Below are positions 32,388-41,936 of a DNA stretch of 64,000 bases, in pieces (position 1 is the first letter of the stretch; each line of letters begins with the position of its first letter). Made by a program: the position numbers and the translations under genes. The stretch lies in the NCBI GenBank assembly GCA_019636675.1, contig JAHBXC010000003.1:1-64000 (forward strand), given 5' to 3'. The notes below the pieces were generated by a model. The model did no database searches, had not been told where the DNA came from, and saw only the letters and a list, made by a program, of their open reading frames with translations. This DNA is from Phycisphaeraceae bacterium. Its GTDB lineage: Bacteria; Planctomycetota; Phycisphaerae; Phycisphaerales; UBA1924.

Positions 32388-34429
32388 CCTGGCTGACGCC
32401 CATCCTGGCCGGGGCGGCGGCGGCGATCGCGATCCCGGCGCTGCTGATCCTGTATTTCCTGAAACTGCGCCGACGCGAGGTGGAGATCAGCACCACGCTC
32501 CTGTGGAAGAAAGCGATCGAGGACCTGCGCGCCAACGCGCCGTTCCAGCGTCTGCGCCGGAACATTCTTCTGTTCCTGCAGATGCTCGCGCTGATCGCGG
32601 CGCTGCTCGCGATCGCGCAGCCCGAACTCCGCGCGAGCCTGACCGGGGGCGAGCGCTTCGTGCTGATGATCGACCGCTCGGCGAGCATGTCGGCACGCGA
32701 CGGCGCGCAGCCGGGCGAGACGCGCCTGGACCAGTCGAAGCGCGAGGCGCGTGCGTTCGTCGAGTCGATGCGCGAGCCGGGGCTGATCCGCTCGCTGGGC
32801 GCGCTGGGCGGGCCGAGCGCGTCGGACGAGGCGATGGTGGTCGCGTTCGACACCGGCGCGCAGGTGGCGCACCCGTTCAGCGGGAACAAGCGTGCGCTGC
32901 TGGCGGCGATCGACGCGATCACGCCGACGGACGCGCCGGCGCGGATCGAGGAGGCGCTGCGCCTGGCGGGGGCGTACGCGTTGCCTTCGAGCGCTGATGA
33001 GAGCGTGCCGCGCGCGTCTTCGGTTGCGGGGATTCAGCTGTGGTCGGACGGGCGGATCGCCGACGCGCCGGGTGCGCGGGTCGGGCCGGAGTTGCCGATC
33101 ACGTATCGCGCGATGGGCGGGGCGGAGGCGTCGAACATCGCGGTGGTCTCGCTGGGTGCGGAGCGTCAGTTCGACGACCCTGCGCGCGTGAGCGTGTTCG
33201 TGGGGCTGCAGTCTTCGTCGGCGCGCGAGGCGACGGTGGACGTGGAGCTGTCGGTGGACGGGGTGGTGGCGTCGGTGCGTTCGATCGCGCTGCCGGCGCG
33301 CGACGGTGCGGGGCCTTCGGACTCGGGGATGGTGTTCACGATGAGCCAGCCGGGCGCGGCGCTGCTGCGTGTGCGCGTGGTGACGCCCGACGCGCTGCGC
33401 GGGGAGGACCTGCTCGAATCGGACAACACGGCGCACCTGTGGCTGCCCCCGGCGCGTCGTGCGAGCGTGCTGCTGGTGTCGAACGGGTCGCTGTATCTGC
33501 AGCTGGCGCTGGAGGGGCAGAACCTGGCGCGTCTGGACACGATGCGCCCGGAGGAGTTCGAGCGCGAGTCGCGCCGGCCCTCGGGCGTGCTGGCGAACTA
33601 CGACGCGATCGTGCTCGACGGCGAGGCGTCGACGCGCGGGCTGACGGCGCTGCCGCCGGGCCGGTACCTGTCGCTGGGTGCGTCGCTGCCCTTCGAGGGC
33701 GTGTCGTTCTCGGAGGACGCGGGCCCGACGATCGTGGTGGACTATCAGCGCGACCACCCGGCGCTGCGCCACGCGGGTCTGGATCGCGTGGTGATCGCGC
33801 GGGCGCACGCGCTGGGGCTGCCGCCTTCGGCGCGCGCGCTGGCGAGGGGCGAGCGCGGCGCGCTGATCGCGGAACTGGCGGACGCGACGGGCGAGGCGCT
33901 GCTGCTGGCGTTCGACCCGGCGCAGTCGGACTGGCCCTTCGACGTGGGGTTCGTGGTGTTCCTGGGCGAGGCGATCAAGCGTCTGGCGCAGGGCGGCGCC
34001 GAAGCGCAGGGGATGCTTCGCCCGGGCGTGGTCGGGCGGGCGACGCTGCCGGGCGACGCGTCGGGGGTGTCGCTGGTGGAGCCGGGCGGCGCGACGAGCC
34101 CGGTGGTGATGAACGACGCCGGGGTGGCGCTGTTCGGACCGCTGCGCCGGGCGGGCCTGTACGCGCTGCGCTGGGACGGGACGGCGGGCGCGACGGACAT
34201 GCGCGTGGGCGGGCGGGCCCAGCGACCGATCGCGGTGAACCTGCTCGACGCGTTCGAGAGCGATGTTCGCGCGAGCGCGACGCTGGAGCTGGGCGCACGC
34301 TCCGTGCAGGCGACGAGCGCGCGCGATTCGGGCGCCGGGCGCCGGGCGCTGTGGCCCTGGCTGATCCTGGCGTGTCTGGCGGTTCTGATGGTTGAGTGGT
34401 GGGTCTACAACCGCAAGGTGATGCTCTGA
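32384..34429 (+). CDS. BatA-like vWA membrane protein
   Basis: The 681-residue product begins with the BatA N-terminal module: a membrane segment, then YFLKLRRREVEISTTLLWKKA, then a second segment with LFLQMLALIAALLAIAQPEL. A vWA domain with MIDAS DRSASMS follows (about 95), then a long beta-rich region, and the protein ends with a C-terminal membrane segment before YNRKVML. It completes the MoxR-DUF58-vWA set. The GTG start overlaps the DUF58 stop by 4 bases. In other bacteria such sets have been linked to stress tolerance or to assembly of metal or periplasmic complexes. Confidence 0.88.
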   Translation: MTWLTPILAGAAAAIAIPALLILYFLKLRRREVEISTTLLWKKAIEDLRANAPFQRLRRNILLFLQMLALIAALLAIAQPELRASLTGGERFVLMIDRSASMSARDGAQPGETRLDQSKREARAFVESMREPGLIRSLGALGGPSASDEAMVVAFDTGAQVAHPFSGNKRALLAAIDAITPTDAPARIEEALRLAGAYALPSSADESVPRASSVAGIQLWSDGRIADAPGARVGPELPITYRAMGGAEASNIAVVSLGAERQFDDPARVSVFVGLQSSSAREATVDVELSVDGVVASVRSIALPARDGAGPSDSGMVFTMSQPGAALLRVRVVTPDALRGEDLLESDNTAHLWLPPARRASVLLVSNGSLYLQLALEGQNLARLDTMRPEEFERESRRPSGVLANYDAIVLDGEASTRGLTALPPGRYLSLGASLPFEGVSFSEDAGPTIVVDYQRDHPALRHAGLDRVVIARAHALGLPPSARALARGERGALIAELADATGEALLLAFDPAQSDWPFDVGFVVFLGEAIKRLAQGGAEAQGMLRPGVVGRATLPGDASGVSLVEPGGATSPVVMNDAGVALFGPLRRAGLYALRWDGTAGATDMRVGGRAQRPIAVNLLDAFESDVRASATLELGARSVQATSARDSGAGRRALWPWLILACLAVLMVEWWVYNRKVML

Positions 34430-34556
34430 CGCGGGTTGGCGTGGATGAGCGGGGATTCATCGCGGGTTCAGCGTGTCGTCACCGTGGTGTGCGAATGTTT
34501 CTGAAGGCGGCGACAGGCCCGGGATGGCCGGGTCGCCCCCTTGAAAGGAGACTTCC

Positions 34557-35015
34557 ATGACCACTTCGGCTTCGCAGACTTCACTCTCTCCCCACACGCA
34601 GCCGGGCGATGAGACGCACCCGGTGGACTTCATCGTCGAGGGCAAGGACATGACCTCGGGCGTGTGGAGGCGCCTGTTCGTGCACGCGGACGGGAAGAAC
34701 GCGGCGATGCAGGTCGCGTCGGCCCGCGGCGTGGAGGCGCACACCGTGCGTGAGGCGCACCCGGAGGACCGCCCGGAGACAGGCCCCGACGCGCCGCAGC
34801 GCGAGTTCGGCGTCGCGGGCTTCCTATCGGTGATCGTGGGTCTGCTGGGGGCGCTGACGATCCCCTTCGCGTTGACGATGCGTGCGGAGATGCCGACCTT
34901 TGCGCTGGTGACGGGGATTGCCGGGGTGTTGCTGCTGGTGTACGGGCTGGTGGGGACGGGGGTGTTCTACGCGATGCACCTGCGGAACCGTCGGCGGCGC
35001 GCCGGGGTCGCGTGA
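34557..35015 (+). CDS. Small membrane protein, unknown function
   Basis: The 152-residue product has a soluble N-terminus with the strand-helix segment FIVEGKDMTSGVWRRLFVHA and two membrane segments near the C-terminus (about residues 88-108 and 116-140), with a basic tail. AAGGAG lies 6 bases before the ATG, a strong ribosome-binding site. I do not recognise a family. It may be co-transcribed with aroC, 24 bases downstream. Confidence 0.65.
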   Translation: MTTSASQTSLSPHTQPGDETHPVDFIVEGKDMTSGVWRRLFVHADGKNAAMQVASARGVEAHTVREAHPEDRPETGPDAPQREFGVAGFLSVIVGLLGALTIPFALTMRAEMPTFALVTGIAGVLLLVYGLVGTGVFYAMHLRNRRRRAGVA

Positions 35016-35039
35016 GGTCGGGCGTGGTATCGTGTGACG

Positions 35040-36233
35040 ATGCCGCGACTTGACTACTCGACCGCTGGTGAATCGCACGGGCCGGCGATGCTGGCGCTGG
35101 TTCAGGGCCTGCCTTCGGGGCTGGCGCTGGACATGGGCCTGATCAACGGGGAGCTTGCGCGCCGGCAGGGCGGGTATGGTCGCGGCGGGCGTCAGCGGAT
35201 CGAGACGGACCGTGCGGAGTTCCTGTCGGGGGTGCGGCTTGGGAAGACGATCGGGGCGCCGCTGGTCGTGCAGGTGGTGAACAAGGATTCGCGTCTGGAC
35301 GATCTGGTGAAGACGCCGGCGATTTCGCGCCCTCGCCCGGGGCACGCGGACTTCGCTGGGAGCGTGAAGTGGCTGACGACCGACTGCCGCGAGACGCTGG
35401 AGCGTGCGAGCGCGCGCGAGACGGCGGCGCGGGTGGCGGCGGGGGCGATCGCGAAGTGTCTGCTGCGCGAGCTGGGGATCGAGGTGTTCGGGTTTGTGCG
35501 CCGGATCTACGACGCGGAGACGCCGATCGACCCGACGCCGGAGAACTGGCGAGAGTTGATGGCGAAGCGAGACGCGAGCGAGGTGTATTGCTACGACGAG
35601 GGGGTGGGCGCGCGGATGATCGCGGCGATCCGGCAGGCGAAGATCGACAAGGACACGGTGGGCGGGCTGGTGGAGGCGCACGTGTTCGGGTGCCCGCCCG
35701 GGCTGGGGTCGTGCGCCGACTGGCGCGACAAGCTGGACGCGCGCCTGGCGTTCGCGGTGATGGGCATCCAGGCATTCAAGAGCGTGGAGATCGGTTTGGG
35801 GAAGGAGTGCGCGTCGCGCGTGGGCAGCGCCGTGCACGACCCGATCGGGTACGACCGCTCGGCGCGCGGGACGACGACGCTGGGGTACACGCGGTCGAGC
35901 AACAACGCCGGGGGGCTGGAGGGCGGGATGACCAACGGGCAGCCGGTGGTGGTGCGAGGGGCGATGAAGCCGATCGCGACACTGCTTCGGGGGATGCCCA
36001 GCGTGGATCTGAACACCAAGCAGCCCGAGCAGAGCCAGTACGAACGGAGCGATGTGTGCGCCGTGTCGGCGGCGAGCGTGGTGATGGAGAACGTGGTGGC
36101 GTTCGAGATCGCGCGGGCGGCGCTGGAGAAGTTCGGGGGCGACTCGATGACCGAACTTCGGGCGAACCACGCGTCGTTTCTGGAGTTCGCGCAGGCGCTG
36201 CCCCTGGACCCTCCGACAGCGACGCTGGCGTGA
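35040..36233 (+). CDS. aroC: Chorismate synthase
   Basis: The 397-residue enzyme performs the last shikimate step, EPSP to chorismate, using reduced FMN. Hallmarks are STAGESHGPAM, RRQGGYGRGGRQRIETD, RPRPGHADFAG, ERASARETAARVA and SNNAGGLEGGMTNGQPVVVR. The ATG at 35040 (MPRLDYSTAG) is a better start than the GTG two codons upstream. The companion DAHP synthase lies at 17744-19168. Confidence 0.96.
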   Translation: MPRLDYSTAGESHGPAMLALVQGLPSGLALDMGLINGELARRQGGYGRGGRQRIETDRAEFLSGVRLGKTIGAPLVVQVVNKDSRLDDLVKTPAISRPRPGHADFAGSVKWLTTDCRETLERASARETAARVAAGAIAKCLLRELGIEVFGFVRRIYDAETPIDPTPENWRELMAKRDASEVYCYDEGVGARMIAAIRQAKIDKDTVGGLVEAHVFGCPPGLGSCADWRDKLDARLAFAVMGIQAFKSVEIGLGKECASRVGSAVHDPIGYDRSARGTTTLGYTRSSNNAGGLEGGMTNGQPVVVRGAMKPIATLLRGMPSVDLNTKQPEQSQYERSDVCAVSAASVVMENVVAFEIARAALEKFGGDSMTELRANHASFLEFAQALPLDPPTATLA

Positions 36234-36423
36234 TTGGGCGCTGGCGATGAGCAACCGGCCGGGCGGGCGGGGCGTAGGTTCGTGGGCGTTGGTTTGACGC
36301 CCGGAGGGCCCGGGGGTACAAGCCACGGGCGGGAGCGCGGCTGGCCTTGGGCGTCCGGTCGCCTACCCTGACAGACTAATCCGAGACCGGCGACGCCGGT
36401 CCGTTCCCTGGAGTGCGTTTCAG

Positions 36424-36672
36424 ATGCGGAAGAACAATCGCGGCATGGTGTTCGGGAGCGTCACCCTTCTGGGCGTCGCTGTGGTGGCGCTGGGCGGATG
36501 CCGCGCCGATCCGACCCCGGAGCTTCAGACGCTGTCGCAGCGTCCGGCGGATGTGAACAATCGCATCAACATCGTCGAGGACACGAACTGGCGCATGTTC
36601 AACCAGGACCTTGGCCGGGCGTTCTTCTATGACCGTCCGAGCCGCCTGACGCCGGGGCCTGTCCCCTACTGA
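36424..36672 (+). CDS. Small lipoprotein
   Basis: The 82-residue product has a hydrophobic signal and lipobox LGGC (Cys near 26). A mature part of about 57 residues follows, including NRINIVEDTNWRMFNQDLGR. That region looks conserved in character, as in small planctomycete lipoproteins, but I know no function. A 10-base-stem hairpin follows at 36714. Confidence 0.65.
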   Translation: MRKNNRGMVFGSVTLLGVAVVALGGCRADPTPELQTLSQRPADVNNRINIVEDTNWRMFNQDLGRAFFYDRPSRLTPGPVPY

Positions 36673-36713
36673 ACCGGCTTCGCGCCGGGGCGTGGGATTC
36701 ATCGAATGTGATC

Positions 36714-36741
36714 CAGGGCCGCGTCGCGAGGCGCGGCCCTG
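36714..36741 (+). terminator. Hairpin after the small lipoprotein
   Basis: CAGGGCCGCG (36714-36723) and CGCGGCCCTG (36732-36741) are perfect complements around 8 bases, followed by TTCGTT. It lies 42 bases beyond the stop and 36 bases before the next gene. Confidence 0.65.
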
Positions 36742-36776
36742 TTCGTTGATGGGCGACGGGCTATCCTGCCAGCCCC

Positions 36777-38141
36777 ATGACAGGGATAGGCGCCTTTCTG
36801 ACTCGGACCGTCGGGTCGTTCCATCCCAGGACGATCCCGCTGATGAGTCGGGAGTCGTACCGGTGGGAGATGCGCGGGGCGGCGTTTTTCCCGATGGCGA
36901 TCCCGTGCGTGGAGGCGGGCGTTCTGGGGATCATCGCGCAGAAGGTGTACGGCGCGCCGCCGTGGGTGGTGGCGACGATCAGCGCCGTGCCTCTGGTGGC
37001 GAACCTGACGAGTCTGCTGTGGGCGCGCCTGCTGCGTGGGCGGGACCGGGTGCGGTTCGTCAATACGCTGCAGATGGCGACGGTGGCGTGCGTGCTGCTG
37101 GCGGCGCTGGCGCCTGCGAGCCCGATCGGGCTGGCGATGCTGGTGGGGCTGATGGCGGTCGCGCGGTCGTGCCTGACGGGGATCATCACCGGGCGGAGCG
37201 ATGTGTGGCGCGAGAATTACTCGCGCGGGGTGCGCGCGAGGGTGACGGGGAAGCTGACGACGGTGGCGACGCTGGCGGCGAGCGCGACGACGATCGCGCT
37301 CGCGCTGGCGATGCGCGGGTACGAGCCGGGCGACCCCTCGCCGCATCGCGTGGTGTTCGTGGGCGCGGCGCTGCTGGCGCTGATCGGCGCGTGGTGCTAC
37401 TCGCATGTGCGCTGGCGCAGGCGATCGGGCGCGATGCTGTCGGAGCGCCGGGCGGACGAGGGCCTGCCGGGGTTCGGTCGCGGCACGCGCCAGATGCTCG
37501 ACGTGCTGCGCACGGACCGGGACTATCGGAGGTTCATGGTCGCGCAGTTCGTGCTGGGCGTGCCGAACCTGGCGGCGCAGCCGGCGTTCCTGATCGCGCT
37601 GGACGAGCAGACGGATCTGGGGGCGGGACAGTCGATCGTGCTGGCGCAGGTGCTGCCCTTCCTGATCCCGGTGCTGACGATCCCGCTGTGGGCGAAGATG
37701 CTCGACCGGATGCACGTGGTGCGGTTCCGGACCTACCACGCGTGGACCTTCGTGGTGAGCAACGGGCTGATGGCGCTGGGGTTCTTCGTCGACAGTCTGA
37801 CGGTGCTGTATATGTCGCGGATCGCGCTGGGGCTTGGCAACGCCGGGGCGATGATCGCGTGGAACATCGGGCACCACGACTTCGCGAAGCGCGACCTGGC
37901 GACGATCTACATGGGCGTGCATGTCACGCTGACGGGCGTGCGAGGGGCGATCGCGCCGTTCGTCGGGGCGGCCCTCTACACCGGCGTCGCGGTGTCGGCG
38001 ATGGGCCTGGACTTCGGCCTGCCGGCGCTGAACGAGTGGACCTTCGTCGTGCTGACGCTGGGGAGTCTGGCGGCGGTGTTCGTGTTCGTGTGGCTGGACC
38101 GCACGATGGGGCTGAGGGGAAAGCCGGTCAAAGATGCTTGA
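36777..38141 (+). CDS. Major facilitator superfamily transporter
   Basis: The 454-residue product has about 12 hydrophobic segments with an Arg-rich central loop (about residues 215-250), the usual MFS layout. The first helix is preceded by a 35-residue cytosolic start with SRESYRWEMRG. There is no motif specific enough to name a substrate. The downstream spacer is a heptanucleotide array followed by an (AG) repeat, so I infer separate transcription from the aldolase gene. Confidence 0.75.
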   Translation: MTGIGAFLTRTVGSFHPRTIPLMSRESYRWEMRGAAFFPMAIPCVEAGVLGIIAQKVYGAPPWVVATISAVPLVANLTSLLWARLLRGRDRVRFVNTLQMATVACVLLAALAPASPIGLAMLVGLMAVARSCLTGIITGRSDVWRENYSRGVRARVTGKLTTVATLAASATTIALALAMRGYEPGDPSPHRVVFVGAALLALIGAWCYSHVRWRRRSGAMLSERRADEGLPGFGRGTRQMLDVLRTDRDYRRFMVAQFVLGVPNLAAQPAFLIALDEQTDLGAGQSIVLAQVLPFLIPVLTIPLWAKMLDRMHVVRFRTYHAWTFVVSNGLMALGFFVDSLTVLYMSRIALGLGNAGAMIAWNIGHHDFAKRDLATIYMGVHVTLTGVRGAIAPFVGAALYTGVAVSAMGLDFGLPALNEWTFVVLTLGSLAAVFVFVWLDRTMGLRGKPVKDA

Positions 38142-38145
38142 AGAA

Positions 38146-38243
<98 letters not shown>

Positions 38244-38257
38244 AGGGAGAGGTGAGT

Positions 38258-39391
38258 ATGGGACGGGCGTTTCGGTCGGACAACAACGCGGGGATCACGG
38301 ACGAGGCGATGCGTGCGATGGTGGGGGCGAACGCCGCGCACGCGCCGGGGTATGGGGGCGACGAGTGGACGGAGCGCGCGGAGGCGGCGTTCCGCGACTT
38401 GTTCGGCGACGCGTTGCGCGGGGTGTTCTTCGTCGCGACGGGGACGGCGGCGAACGTGCTGGCGGTCTCGGCGCTGACGAGGCCGTGGCAGCGGGTGCTG
38501 TGCCACTCGCACGCGCACTGGAACGACGACGAGTCGACGGCGCCCGAGATGTACACGGGCTGCCGCACGACGACGATCGAGCCGAGCGCGCCGCCCCCGG
38601 GCGAGTGCGACGCGCGGTTCGCGCGACCCATCGCGAGCAAGCTGACGCCGGAGGATGTGGAGCGTGCGGCGATGGCGGCGAATCGTGGCGATGTGCACCA
38701 GCCGGCGCCGGGCGCGCTGACGGTCTCGACCTCGACGGAGTTCGGGGAGGTGTACACGCCCGAGGTGCTGCGCGAGGTGTGCGGCGTGGCGCACCGTCTG
38801 GGGTATCGGGCGCACGTGGACGGCGCGCGGTTCGCGAACGCGGTCGCGTCGGTGATGCGTCGTCTGGGGATGTCGTGGGACGATCGCGCGTCGGCGAGGC
38901 GTGTCTGCCGCGCGATGATCTCGGAGGCGGGCGTGGACGCGCTGAGTTTCGGGGGCACGAAGAACGGGCTGGCGCTCGGTGAAGCGGTGCTGCTGTTCGG
39001 CGACGCGGGCGTGCGGGCGAGCGAGGACCTGCCCTGGCTGCGCAAGCGGTCGGCGCACCTGCTGAGCAAGCACCGGTTCGTGAGCGCGCCGTTCGCGGCG
39101 ACGCTGGAGAGCGGTTCGTGGCTGGCGTCGGCGTTCCACGCGAACGCGATGGCCCGGGAGCTGGCGTCGGGGCTGTCGGCGCTGGGGCTGAAGACCCCCT
39201 ACTCGGTGGACGCGAACGGCGTGTTCATCCAGATGGACGCGGCGCTCGAAGAGTCTCTGCGGCGGCGCGGGTTCGGGTTCTATCTGTTCGGCGACCCGTC
39301 GTGGCGTCTGGCGAGGCTGATGTGCTCGTTCGACACGGAGCGGGGCGATGTGGACGCGCTTCTGGGCGCGGTGAAGGAGTCGATGGCGTGA
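38258..39391 (+). CDS. Threonine aldolase/beta-eliminating lyase family PLP enzyme
   Basis: The 377-residue fold-type I PLP enzyme begins with RAFRSDNNAGITDEAM and has the aldolase-type segments FFVATGTAANVLA, RAHVDGARFANAV and SFGGTKNGLALGEAV, with the Schiff-base Lys in the last. L-threonine aldolase (glycine plus acetaldehyde) is the likely activity; other beta-eliminating lyases are possible. The ATG at 38258 is preceded by AGGGAGAGGTG, itself at the edge of the AG tract. The stop overlaps the next start in GTGA. Confidence 0.82.
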   Translation: MGRAFRSDNNAGITDEAMRAMVGANAAHAPGYGGDEWTERAEAAFRDLFGDALRGVFFVATGTAANVLAVSALTRPWQRVLCHSHAHWNDDESTAPEMYTGCRTTTIEPSAPPPGECDARFARPIASKLTPEDVERAAMAANRGDVHQPAPGALTVSTSTEFGEVYTPEVLREVCGVAHRLGYRAHVDGARFANAVASVMRRLGMSWDDRASARRVCRAMISEAGVDALSFGGTKNGLALGEAVLLFGDAGVRASEDLPWLRKRSAHLLSKHRFVSAPFAATLESGSWLASAFHANAMARELASGLSALGLKTPYSVDANGVFIQMDAALEESLRRRGFGFYLFGDPSWRLARLMCSFDTERGDVDALLGAVKESMA

Positions 39392-40095
39392 CGCTGATCC
39401 TGTTCGATATCGACGCGACGATGCTGACGACCAAGCGGGCCGGGATCGAGGCGATCGAGGAGGTCGGGCGCGAGCTGTTCGGCACGCGGTTCGCGATCGA
39501 CGGCGTGTCGTTCGCCGGGTCGCTGGACCCGGTGATCATCGCGGAGCTGATCGCGCGTCACGGGGGCGAGCCCAGCGACGAGGCGATCCACGACTTTCGC
39601 GTGCGGTACACGGGGGCGTTCGAGCGTGCGCTCGCGTCGGAGCCGGGGCGCGTGCGTGCGCTGCCGGGCGTGCGCGACGCGATCGATTCGCTGCTCGCGC
39701 TGCGCGACAAAGAGGGGCTGACGCTGGGTGTGCTGACGGGGAACTATCCCGAGACGGGCGCGATGAAGATCGCGGGCGCCGGCATCGATCCCGCGATCTT
39801 CGAGGTGTGCGTGTGGGGGAGCGACTCGCCGCACAGGCCGCCGCGGCGCGAGCATCTTCCGCCGGTGGCGTTCGAGCGGTACCACGCGCGTCGGAGCGTG
39901 CGGATCGCGCCCGAGCGTGTGACGATCATCGGCGACACGCCGCACGACGTGTCGTGCGCGTTGCTCAACGGGTGTCGTTGTCTGGGGGTCGGGACGGGGA
40001 TGTTCAGCGCGGCGCAGCTGCTGGAGTCGGGCGCGCAGCACGCGGTGGACGATCTTTCGGACACGCGTGGCGTGGTGGACTGGCTGCTGCGATGA
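39388..40095 (+). CDS. HAD-superfamily hydrolase
   Basis: The 235-residue product has HAD motif I FDIDATML, motif II LGVLTGNYPETG, and motif III/IV ERVTIIGDTPHDV. These place it among phosphoglycolate-phosphatase-like HAD hydrolases, which cleave small phosphate esters. The GTG start overlaps the upstream aldolase stop by 4 bases, so the two are translationally coupled. The substrate is unknown. Confidence 0.85.
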   Translation: MTLILFDIDATMLTTKRAGIEAIEEVGRELFGTRFAIDGVSFAGSLDPVIIAELIARHGGEPSDEAIHDFRVRYTGAFERALASEPGRVRALPGVRDAIDSLLALRDKEGLTLGVLTGNYPETGAMKIAGAGIDPAIFEVCVWGSDSPHRPPRREHLPPVAFERYHARRSVRIAPERVTIIGDTPHDVSCALLNGCRCLGVGTGMFSAAQLLESGAQHAVDDLSDTRGVVDWLLR

Positions 40096-40113
40096 GCGCG
40101 GGCTGGCGGGGCG

Positions 40114-40596
40114 TCAGGGGCGTCCGTTCTCGCCGTTGACGACGGCGGCGGGGTCGCGTCCGTGCTCGATCTCGGCGAGTTTGCGCAGGCGTTTGGCGTG
40201 TCTGCCTCCCGAGAAGGGCGTGGAGAGGCAGATCTCGATGATTTTCTCGATGAGGCGCATGCCGAGGAGGTCGGCGGAGACGCAGACGATGTTGGCGTCG
40301 TTGTGGGAGCGCGACATCTGGGCGGTGATCTCGTCGTGGACGAGGGCGGCGCGGACGCCGGGGATCTTGTTGGCGGCGATGCAGGTGCCGATTCCCGTGC
40401 CGCAGACGAGGATGCCCATCTGCGCGTCGCCCCTGGCGATGGCGCTGCCGACGGCCCATGCGGCGTCGGTGTAGTCGCAGGATTCGCGGGTGCAGGGGCC
40501 CATGACCTTGACCTCGTGGCCGCGTGATGTGAGGTGCTCGGTGATGCGCTGGATGGCGTCGTAGCCCCGGTGATCGCCTCCGACGGCGAGTTTCAT
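40114..40596 (-). CDS. rpiB: Ribose 5-phosphate isomerase B
   Basis: The 160-residue enzyme interconverts ribose 5-phosphate and ribulose 5-phosphate. It starts MKLAVGGDHRGY and has the RpiB active-site segment GILVCGTGIGTCIAANK, then SRSHNDANIVC. The start at 40596 overlaps the upstream fusion gene's stop by 4 bases (ATGA), so the two are one unit. In Bacillus the order YrdC-protein, arginine phosphatase, RpiB is also seen (ywlC-ywlE-ywlF). Confidence 0.93.
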   Translation of the reverse strand: MKLAVGGDHRGYDAIQRITEHLTSRGHEVKVMGPCTRESCDYTDAAWAVGSAIARGDAQMGILVCGTGIGTCIAANKIPGVRAALVHDEITAQMSRSHNDANIVCVSADLLGMRLIEKIIEICLSTPFSGGRHAKRLRKLAEIEHGRDPAAVVNGENGRP

Positions 40597-41768
40597 TCGT
40601 GGTCTCCTGTGGACTTCGCGGGCGTGGCGGCGGGCTCGTCCCATTCGGCGGCGCGTCGCTCGATGAGTTCGCGCAGGCGCCGGGCGGTCTCGACATAGAC
40701 CTCGAAGGGGTGTCCGATCGGGTCGGGGATGGCGGCGCCCTCGGCGTCGAGGAGCTCGATCTTGTCGGCGTCCCAGGGGGCGAGTTCGACGGCGGCGCGC
40801 CGGTGCTGGGGCGTCATGACATAGACGCGTTCGGCGTCTTCGATGAGTTCGCGGGTGAGTGGCTGGCTCTGGTGGGGCCCGGGCGCGACGCCGATGGTTT
40901 CGAGGGCGCGGATGCCCTCGGGCGTCTGCGGGGCGCCGCGCATCGCGCCGGTCCCGGCGGATTCGGCGACGAGGGGCGCGTCGGTGGGGTCGGCGCCGGT
41001 CTGGGCGCGTCGCTTCTCGATGATGTCGTTGGCGATGGCGGCGGCCATGGGGCTGCGGCAGGTGTTGCCGGAGCAGACGAAGAGGATGGAGCGGAAGAGG
41101 CGTGCGCGGATGCGGCGCTCGTCGACGGCGCCCTCGCGCAGGACGGCGAGCGTGCCGTCGAGCGAGAGTTTGACGAGTGAGGACGGTCGCTGGAGGCGCG
41201 TGGGCCCGTCGTTGAGGACGAGGGCGAGTCGCGCGAGGGCGTCAGCGTCGAAGGCGAGTCGCGCGTCGACCGGGGGCGCGCTGCCGCGGGGGGCGGCGCC
41301 GGCGATGACGACGGGGTCGGCGACGGCGCGCAGGGCGTCGCGCAGGGTCTCGTGGGCCGGGATGCGCAGGAGGATGGAGGAGGCGTCGTCGATCGCGCCG
41401 GGGCGGACGCCCAGCGCGGCGCGGGCGCGCTCGAGCTCGTCGGGCCGGAGTTCAACGAGGAAGGTGACGGGGCCGGGTGCGAGGCGCTCGAGGGCGCGCC
41501 GGTGCAGGGCGGAGCGGAGCGGGACGACGGCGGCGACGGCGTCGGGGTCCGCGGCGTGCCAGGCGAGGGGGGCGGCGTCGGGCAGGCCGGTGAGGGCGCG
41601 CAGGGCGGCGAGTGGCGCGTCGGAGGACGCGAGGGCCGCGATGCCGTAGACGGTTTCGGTCGGGACGACGACGAGGCCGCCCTCTCGGAGAGTCTGGGCG
41701 GCGCGCCTGGCGGCGGCGGCGCGCTCCTGGGGGGGCGCGGCGCGGAGGTCGAGGACGGTCGTCGTCAC
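40593..41768 (-). CDS. YrdC-like domain fused to low-molecular-weight phosphatase
   Basis: The 391-residue product joins two domains. Residues 1-225 resemble YrdC/Sua5 (threonylcarbamoyl-AMP synthase), retaining VVVPTETVYGIAAL. They lack the family's KxR and SxN signatures, where it reads ALTGLPDAAPL and VIAGAAPRG. From about 226 a low-molecular-weight phosphatase domain carries ILFVCSGNTCRSP, with catalytic Cys near 232, and an IPDPIGHPF acid loop. The Thr at the fifth position of that loop (Cys-Ser-Gly-Asn-Thr) is the residue reported to favour phosphoarginine in Bacillus YwlE; tyrosine phosphatases usually have Ile. It is coupled to rpiB. Activity on phosphoarginine is an inference. Confidence 0.85.
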   Translation of the reverse strand: MTTTVLDLRAAPPQERAAAARRAAQTLREGGLVVVPTETVYGIAALASSDAPLAALRALTGLPDAAPLAWHAADPDAVAAVVPLRSALHRRALERLAPGPVTFLVELRPDELERARAALGVRPGAIDDASSILLRIPAHETLRDALRAVADPVVIAGAAPRGSAPPVDARLAFDADALARLALVLNDGPTRLQRPSSLVKLSLDGTLAVLREGAVDERRIRARLFRSILFVCSGNTCRSPMAAAIANDIIEKRRAQTGADPTDAPLVAESAGTGAMRGAPQTPEGIRALETIGVAPGPHQSQPLTRELIEDAERVYVMTPQHRRAAVELAPWDADKIELLDAEGAAIPDPIGHPFEVYVETARRLRELIERRAAEWDEPAATPAKSTGDHE

Positions 41769-41848
41769 GGATCGAGTGTATCGGAGGGAGCGGGCGCGTT
41801 CCCGATCGGGTGTCTGGGGGTCTCAGGCCGGTTTTCGGGGTGGTGGGG

Positions 41849-41876
41849 TTGCACGCGTGGTGAAACAGGGTAAATT
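41849..41876 (+). promoter_or_regulatory. Candidate promoter for the gene at 41937
   Basis: TTGCAC (41849-41854) and TAAATT (41871-41876) are 16 bases apart, 60 bases before the start. TAAATT stands out in this GC-rich sequence, but the -35 match is weak. Confidence 0.35.
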
Positions 41877-41936
41877 CGTCGTCGTCCAGCCCCCGAAGGG
41901 GCGCGTCGGTGCGTCACCGGCTCCGAAGGGAAAGGC

